DNA of 64,000 nucleotides, taken from assembly GCA_964036275.1 (NCBI GenBank), contig OZ038439.1, positions 10,744,904-10,808,903 of the forward strand, in the 5' to 3' direction. Of the stretch, positions 59,601 to 64,000 are shown piece after piece. Each line of letters opens with the position of its first letter. Positions within the stretch are counted from its first letter, which is position 1. This DNA is from Litoditis marina (lineage: Eukaryota > Nematoda > Chromadorea > Rhabditida > Rhabditidae). A model generated the notes under the pieces. The model was not told where the DNA came from and ran no database searches. It saw only the letters and a list, made by a program, of their open reading frames with translations. Made by a program: the position numbers and the translations under genes.

Positions 59601-62600
59601 AGGTCATGATTTCGTTAAGAGAGATTATTTGGAATCTTTGTACACCGTGCGAATAGGCTGAAACACTGGCGGACAAACACAAACATTAAGCTTTTCTGTA
59701 TTATTCTGATTGTAGTTCGAACCCAATATAGTCGTCGCCAACGGGAAGGCGGGAGGTCACTGTATATCTCACTTTCCGCTGTGTACGCACACATTTCTTT
59801 GATTTCAAAGATCGCCGGTTATGTGTTTCAATAGTGCAGTGGTTTGCGCCCTGCTACAAAATTTTTTGCTCGCAGGTTCGATTCCGGCAAGAGAGAGAAA
59901 TTCATAAATTTGGCACTCATTATAGACTTAACTAAGCTCCGTATTGGAAAACTTACAAGTAGTAGCTGAGATCCTAGTTGGCATGAAAAACTATTTCATC
60001 GAACGTTGTAACAATGCTAATTAGTTCTTTGAAAAAAAAAAGTATTCGAGAACCGAAAGTGTTCTTTAGAAAATGAAAAACAGTCGCAAACCTTCTACTG
60101 AGCAAAAAAGTTCAAATTCTGAAAATGATTCGAATTTGATTGATAGTAAAATTGTGGAACAAATATGATCAGAAAAAAATTTTCTTACCTGAATCACTAC
60201 CGTTTTTGAGACGACAAGAGTTGTTTAAAATTCTTGCGCTGTAATGCCAAACATTTTTCCACAGTTAGATAATGAGGAGAATCACAATATGTTCGAAAAC
60301 TCTGACAGGCTCGGTAAACACAAAAGAAACCAAAAAACTGCCGTGAAAAATACAGGAAAACAACTTTTGATTGTTTTTTCTAAGCTTAATTCCGGAGAAT
60401 TCGGTTGAAGTGTAGTCTTGGTTCCTGAAAAAGCAGAATAAAACTACAAACGCCGTTGAAAACTAAAGAAATAAACACGAACAATGACATTTTGGGAACA
60501 AAAAGTTGTAAAAGGAGCACGAAAATACTTCGAAACCTCTCGAATTCCTTCTACACACTACAGCGCCCGAGAAGAAAGTCAAAATGAGACAACAATGCGT
60601 CAATCACGTCAATCACTCTGGCTTGAATCTAAAAGCACGTCAATGTACTGGTCTCTATCTTCTTCACGTTTCTGCCATCGCGCGTCACGCGAATTATATA
60701 AACCAAAACATACCTCGAGAAAAGAACGTTATATTCACTTTTCACTAGGTTCTTCAAATAATTTGACATTTCCAGCCCTACATACGTGTTATCCTCATTC
60801 GGTTACACTACCCTCGCATTTGCCGTGGGGACCTTGTCCTGGTGGGTCCCCACCGCCATCGAACACAAAGAGGCCTGGAAACAGGGACTGAACAGCACGG
60901 ATCAGCTGGATCCTAGTGATAAATCGAAGTTAGTGACGATTGTTCTAGTTTTAAATCAAATTTCGTTAAAAAAAATGAAAGTAACCCAGAAAAATTGAAA
61001 AAGAGATTGAATAGCACCGATACACTGGATCCCAGTGATGAGACAAAGTTGGTAGAATTTGTCGTACTTTAAGTCAATGCTGGTTGGAAGTTAGTAGCAA
61101 TCTTACGTGTATTTACAGCAAGTAAGTGGTAGGAATTTTGATAAATCAATGTTTAAGGTTTACGATTTCAACTTCTACTGTTTTTGGTTGTTCAGGGCTC
61201 ACCTCCGTGCAAAAACCGGAAGAAATTGTTTCGACTGTTCACTTTCACGGAAAATGCCTTTCATTTTCAGCATCAACCTGATATTCGGTGTTGTAACTTT
61301 GGTCGCTGGTTTGGCAGGAGTCACTATGGGATCTCTGGTTTCCTCTGTAAGTTTAATTTGATCATACCTTTCAAGGTTGTCCCAAAAATTTATGCAGTAC
61401 TCTAACGTCAAAACGTGAAGGAACTTTCATCCAATATACTAAATGGGAACTAATCAAGTAGAATCTGCAGTGTTACGATTTACCACTGTTTCGCCACGAG
61501 TTGAATCAATCATATCATCACGGAAAACGCAATTTTATTTCTCTTAGCGAACTCATATACGACAATGAGTTGGCAAGGTAATGTTCCACATGTGTTGCGT
61601 GCAATATAGTAAGTGACTAGTTGTGGTTTGTAGTTTGATAGTTCCCCACAAATCAATTTCAGCATTTGGAATGAACATAAACGAGATCAAACCACGAATA
61701 CAGCAAAAATACATACAACAAATATAGTCGTCGCCAACGGAAAAGAGGAAGGGTACTGTATATCTCCCTTTCCGCTGTGTACGCACACATGTCTCCGATG
61801 CCAAAGCTTGATCTTAATGTGCTCTAATAGCGCAGCGGTTAGTCGCCCTATCACGAATATTTTGCTCGCAGGTTCGATTCCGGCGAGAGAAAGAAATTTA
61901 TAAATCTAGCACCCACTATAGCCCGGGCTATCAAAAAGCACAACCTGCAGTTTCACTTTCAGTGGATGCAACAAGGCGTGGGTCCCTTCCGTCACATCCA
62001 GACCCAGAGGGCGGACGCAATTGTCTCCATGGTGGGGGCGATTGTGGGAATCCCCACCATGTTCATCGGAATATGGGCGATTGAGGATCACGTGGCATTG
62101 ACTTACGTGAGTTTCACATGACGTTGTAGCCACAACGTATTCTCTCTAAAAATGGTTTTTACACGCGCTCTTACACTTACGTGAGTTATATCTGACAAAA
62201 GTGCTCACTGTCATTCTATATTATCACTCGCGCGAGAAAAAAAGATGTTGCAATTAACACTATACTTGTTGTTAAGTGAGCGATGAAGTAGGGAAAGTAT
62301 TCAATGACGCTCAAAACAGATAGCAATTGAAATAGTCCCCTAAATACAACTGGACTACTTTCAGATAATGATCTTCCTCTGCTGCGGTTTTCTGAGTGTG
62401 AACTGGGCGACTGGGATTGACATGCTTCTGTCAGTAGTCATTCCACCCCGAAGAGGGACTGCCAACGCCGTTCAAGTTCTCACTTCACATGTGTTTGGAG
62501 ATGGCTCGGGACCGTATATTATTGGAGCGGTTAGTCTCAGAACAAGCGGCTGTCAGAGTGGCTGTCATATATATTGGTTTTCTCACTCGTCGTCTGACGT

Positions 62601-63955
62601 CGCTTCGGGGCACACTATATCTCTAGATCTGTTGCAATATAGTTTCGACCAAACGCAAATTTGTAATTAACAGGCTATGATCTGAGGTTGGGAAGGAATG
62701 ACAAACTACAGAGTACAAGTATACATGCATTTGCAATGAGAGGTGAACAGGCCTATAAACGTCATGCAAATTTAAATAGTTATTTTGAGAATCTGTAGAA
62801 AAACATGACTGATCTGTAGTTCGAACTCGATACAGCCACAGTTGACGAAAGTGAACCAAAGCGCAACGGTGTCGAACTACAAAGATGAAAATTACAAGCC
62901 TAAAATACGCTAAATCCAGGAAAATACTTGAAATTCTAAATTGCTGGAAATGAATTAAATTGGGCTTGTCGACACATATTTTGGGCTTTTAGCCCTATTA
63001 TAGGCTGGAAATGATATGAATAATAAATAAATTTGTGTACGGTTTATTTCATCCGTTTGTCACTTTATTCTAATTGTACAATACACATGATCAATATGAA
63101 CCGTAGAAGAACTGTCCGTAGAGGGTGGTGATAGGCATGGGTAAGCTACAAATTGACAGCATGCGGTCCGCCAGATAGATTCCGCGGCGAGCGGGGATCG
63201 AACCCGGGTCAGTGGAGCGACAGCCGAACGCAAACCACTTGACCACTCGGCCGCAAATGATCTATTTTAGACTCGAAACTCGCGAAATCCCTTTTTTGCG
63301 ACTGCCTAAACTAGCCTGGAATAGGTTATTTCCAGCTGAAAATAAGAGCTGCAAGCCTGAAATAGGTGTCTACAAGCCATAATTTTTAGCAGTTCTGAAT
63401 TTCCTGTTTTTTTTCTGGATTCAGCCTTGTTCAGGTTTGTAATTTTCACCTTAGACCATCGCCACATCACAATGTTGACAAGTTTTCAAATGAGTGAACT
63501 AGGGTCGTCAATCGAGTACAAAGTTTCGAGTTTTCGAGTTTCGTGAAATTTCGAGTATTCGAGTTTCGAGTTCGATTTTAACAACCCTAGAGTGAACCAT
63601 GTAGTATTTGTGGTAATTTTCCAGCTCTCCGATGCCATCCGTGGCAACGATAATACTCCGTACGGTCATTTCCACTCCCTCCAAATCTCGTTTTACATCG
63701 CCGATATAGTGCTGGTTATCGGTGCGATTTTGTTCGCGATAGCTGCCTTGACCATAGTTCGGGATCGAAGGATTTTCGAAGAGCAAATGGGTGAGTCATT
63801 CATGATGTATTTAACTATTGCTTGCACTGATGATACTACTCAGCTAATTTCCAGCCAATCAGTCAGCTGTGGCATCCTCGACGAGAGATCATGCAGGTCA
63901 GAGAGACGCAGATGTCTGGAGCCTCATTGATCTGCATGCTCTCTCGATTTTGTAG
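53615..63955 (+). CDS. spin: Spinster-family major facilitator transporter
   Basis: Twelve exons: 53615-53708, 54365-54485, 54701-54782, 55197-55348, 55643-55725, 56006-56141, 60776-60928, 61271-61346, 61963-62106, 62365-62529, 63625-63790, 63855-63955. All phases join, giving 490 residues, the usual size. Family members are 12-span transporters; animal spinsters act at late endosome/lysosome membranes, exporting lysophospholipids or sphingolipids. Seen: NTLNFMDRYTVAG in span 1, GFLGDRFNRKW after span 2 (MFS loop motif), LRGMVGVGESTF in span 4, LIILFIREPERG at the end of span 6, WWVPTAIEH in span 7, and IPPRRGTANAVQVLTSHVFGDGSGPYIIG near the end. The tail after span 12 is short and polar. Each intron is marked by repeats; intron 6 (4.6 kb) contains an antisense gene. 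The start ATG at 53615 gives the normal short N-terminus. Confidence 0.95.
53712..53886 (-). repeat. tRNA-like TATAGT repeat, copy 8 (at spinster intron 1 donor)
   Basis: The element begins three bases into intron 1 (GTA|TATAG), so it almost touches exon 1. Box B is GGTTCGACTCC; the A-box region is largely deleted (GCTATCCGTAAGAGC replaces it). Confidence 0.85.
54110..54295. mobile_element. MITE family M3 (copy d)
   Basis: CTGGCGGCGTACCAA at the left and TTGCTACGCCGCCAG at the right form 15-bp inverted ends; CTCATGAG palindromes fill the middle. In spinster intron 1. Confidence 0.9.
56142..56891 (+). other. 5' part of spinster intron 6
   Basis: Between spinster exon 6 and the 3' end of the antisense nested gene. 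AT-rich; a short imperfect repeat of CAACCTGTTAGAATTTCCTA / AACAGG occurs near 56605. No exon seen. Confidence 0.5.
56892..59212 (-). CDS. Lys/Asp/Glu-rich repeat protein, nested antisense in a spinster intron
   Basis: Exons 59212-59130, 58778-58718, 58366-58265, 58002-57745, 57493-57410 and 57056-56892 join in phase to 250 residues. I do not recognise the family. MVFPVFLVCLHFFAAILLLV is a signal peptide or signal anchor, followed by NCGGKKK, an Ala/Pro segment (PPAAAPAAPA), then about 190 residues almost only of K, D, E, G and S. Exon 4 has about seven copies of a GGSKKE unit, and later exons alternate KKDKK with DDDKK and EEKKEE. Such a chain is expected to be disordered and highly charged. 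If the N-terminus is cleaved the protein is secreted; if not, the charged part is on one side of a membrane. Position and opposite strand inside spinster intron 6 mean it needs its own promoter, which would lie within the intron near 59213-59726. Introns carry small tandem repeats. Confidence 0.85.
57115..57245. repeat. AAGCAAG-rich short repeat in an intron of the nested gene
   Basis: AGCAAGTTTCAAGCAAG and AAGTCAAGTTTCCAG type units repeat imperfectly over about 130 bp. Confidence 0.75.
57868..57992 (-). repeat. 18-bp coding tandem repeat (GGSKKE units)
   Basis: Near-identical 18-bp units encode Gly-Gly-Ser-Lys-Lys-Glu in exon 4 of the nested gene. Several units are identical at the DNA level, so copy number is likely to vary. 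Confidence 0.9.
58379..58450. repeat. 19-bp tandem repeat in an intron of the nested gene
   Basis: TTAAAACTTGGTAAACTCG is repeated about 3.5 times, just upstream (minus strand) of exon 3. Confidence 0.92.
59213..60775 (+). other. 3' part of spinster intron 6
   Basis: Should contain the promoter of the nested antisense gene near 59213 and the spinster exon 7 acceptor (TTTCCAG) at its end. One tRNA-like repeat copy is listed; otherwise AT-rich with no exon seen. Confidence 0.5.
59727..59924 (+). repeat. tRNA-like TATAGT repeat, copy 9 (full length, 198 bp)
   Basis: TATAGTCGTCGCCAACGG to GGCACTCATTATA, with GTGCAGTGGTTTGCGCC and box B GGTTCGATTCC. Same orientation as the spinster gene. Confidence 0.92.
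60995..61060 (+). pseudogene. Duplicated tail of spinster exon 7 inside intron 7
   Basis: Translated in one frame the segment reads LNSTDTLDPSDETK, next to LNSTDQLDPSDKSK at the end of exon 7, about 120 bp upstream. The match continues past the donor into intron sequence (AGTTGGTAGAATTTGTC beside AGTTAGTGACGATTGTTC). No upstream AG gives the frame needed to join exon 7, so it seems to be a non-functional tandem duplication rather than an alternative exon. Confidence 0.75.
61723..61920 (+). repeat. tRNA-like TATAGT repeat, copy 10 (full length, 198 bp)
   Basis: Bounded by TATA on both sides, TATAGTCGTCGCCAACGG to GCACCCACTATA. Box A TAGCGCAGCGG, box B GGTTCGATTCC. Ends 42 bp before spinster exon 9. 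A small repeat with TTGTAGTTTGAT and GATCAAACCACGAATACAG at its ends lies just upstream (61625-61705). Confidence 0.92.
62917..63412. mobile_element. Inverted-repeat element with tRNA-like centre, in spinster intron 10
   Basis: The left arm (about 62917-63015, with GGGCTTGTCGACACATATTT) is matched in reverse by the right arm (about 63330-63412; AATAGGTGTCTACAAGCC). The centre holds a tRNA-like sequence. Arms are imperfect, so the element looks old. Confidence 0.7.
63183..63255 (-). repeat. tRNA-like sequence, probably a pseudo-tRNA
   Basis: On the minus strand it starts GCGGCCGAGTGGTCAAGTGG and has box B GGGTTCGATCC near the end, closing with CGCCGCG, so acceptor and T-arm pairing is largely possible. 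The anticodon stem does not pair well, and there is a mismatch in both the T stem and the acceptor stem. More likely a tRNA-derived repeat than a working tRNA. Confidence 0.6.
63515..63580. repeat. TCGAGTTT simple repeat
   Basis: TTCGAGTTTTCGAGTTTCG and further TCGAGT units over about 65 bp, 45 bp before spinster exon 11. Confidence 0.88.
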
Positions 63956-64000
63956 CTGACCAATCACAGACCTCGACTTTAGCAGCGTGCCAATTGAAAT
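63956..64000. mobile_element. Possible start of MITE family M6 at the window edge
   Basis: CCTCGACTTTAGCAGCGTGC followed by CAATTGAAAT resembles the left end of the copy at 21323 (GAGACTTTGGCAGCGTGCCAATGAAA). It is cut by the end of the window. Confidence 0.5.

Noticed and set aside
60990..61048. Duplicated exon 7 tail as a true cassette exon of the spinster gene
   Set aside because: The only good AG (ending at 60989) puts the segment out of frame and meets TAG; no other AG restores it.

Overview
The window looks like nematode nuclear DNA, most likely Caenorhabditis or a close relative. Evidence: AT-rich DNA, many short exons joined across GT..AG introns with T-rich acceptors ending TTTCAG/TTCCAG, an N-terminally minimal HSP12-type small heat shock protein, a nematode-type UDP-glycosyltransferase, a spinster-type transporter and a tandem family of secreted PAN-like proteins. 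The species cannot be told from the sequence alone. No bacterial, organellar or viral gene was recognised. Gene models were built by hand from splice sites; nearly all have exon phases that join exactly and total lengths divisible by three, which is the main support for them.

Layout. 0.7-2.2 kb (+): a 128-residue single-pass membrane protein with a PPPPY tail. 3.8-15.1 kb (-): a 15-exon UDP-glycosyltransferase of 498 residues whose start codon is alone at the end of exon 1. 15.1-28.3 kb: a gene-poor block with a 1.1-kb CT array, a C/G-rich hairpin element, several MITEs and a pair of inverted 31-bp satellite arrays. 28.3-32.5 kb (+): a 111-residue charged coiled-coil protein. 33.8-38.8 kb (-): a 235-residue lysine-rich secreted protein in ten exons. 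41.4-42.9 kb (+): a 152-residue secreted protein with a tetrabasic site. 43.4-44.3 kb (-): HSP12-type chaperone of 109 residues. 45.7-52.5 kb (-): three tandem paralogues of a secreted PAN-like family, one apparently intact, one with an in-frame stop, one decayed. 53.6-64.0 kb (+): a 12-exon spinster-family transporter of 490 residues, whose 4.6-kb sixth intron hosts an antisense gene for a 250-residue Lys/Asp/Glu-rich protein.

Repeats dominate the non-coding DNA. The most striking is a family of about 198 bp, present ten times, that begins TATAGT and ends ACTATA but carries a tRNA-like module with pol III A and B boxes. A second, unrelated inverted-repeat element with a tRNA-like centre lies in the last large spinster intron. 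Six or more palindromic MITE families recur in introns and between genes.

There is no evident single pathway: the genes are a mix of detoxification (UGT), protein folding (HSP12), lysosomal/lipid transport (spinster) and several nematode-type secreted proteins of unknown role.
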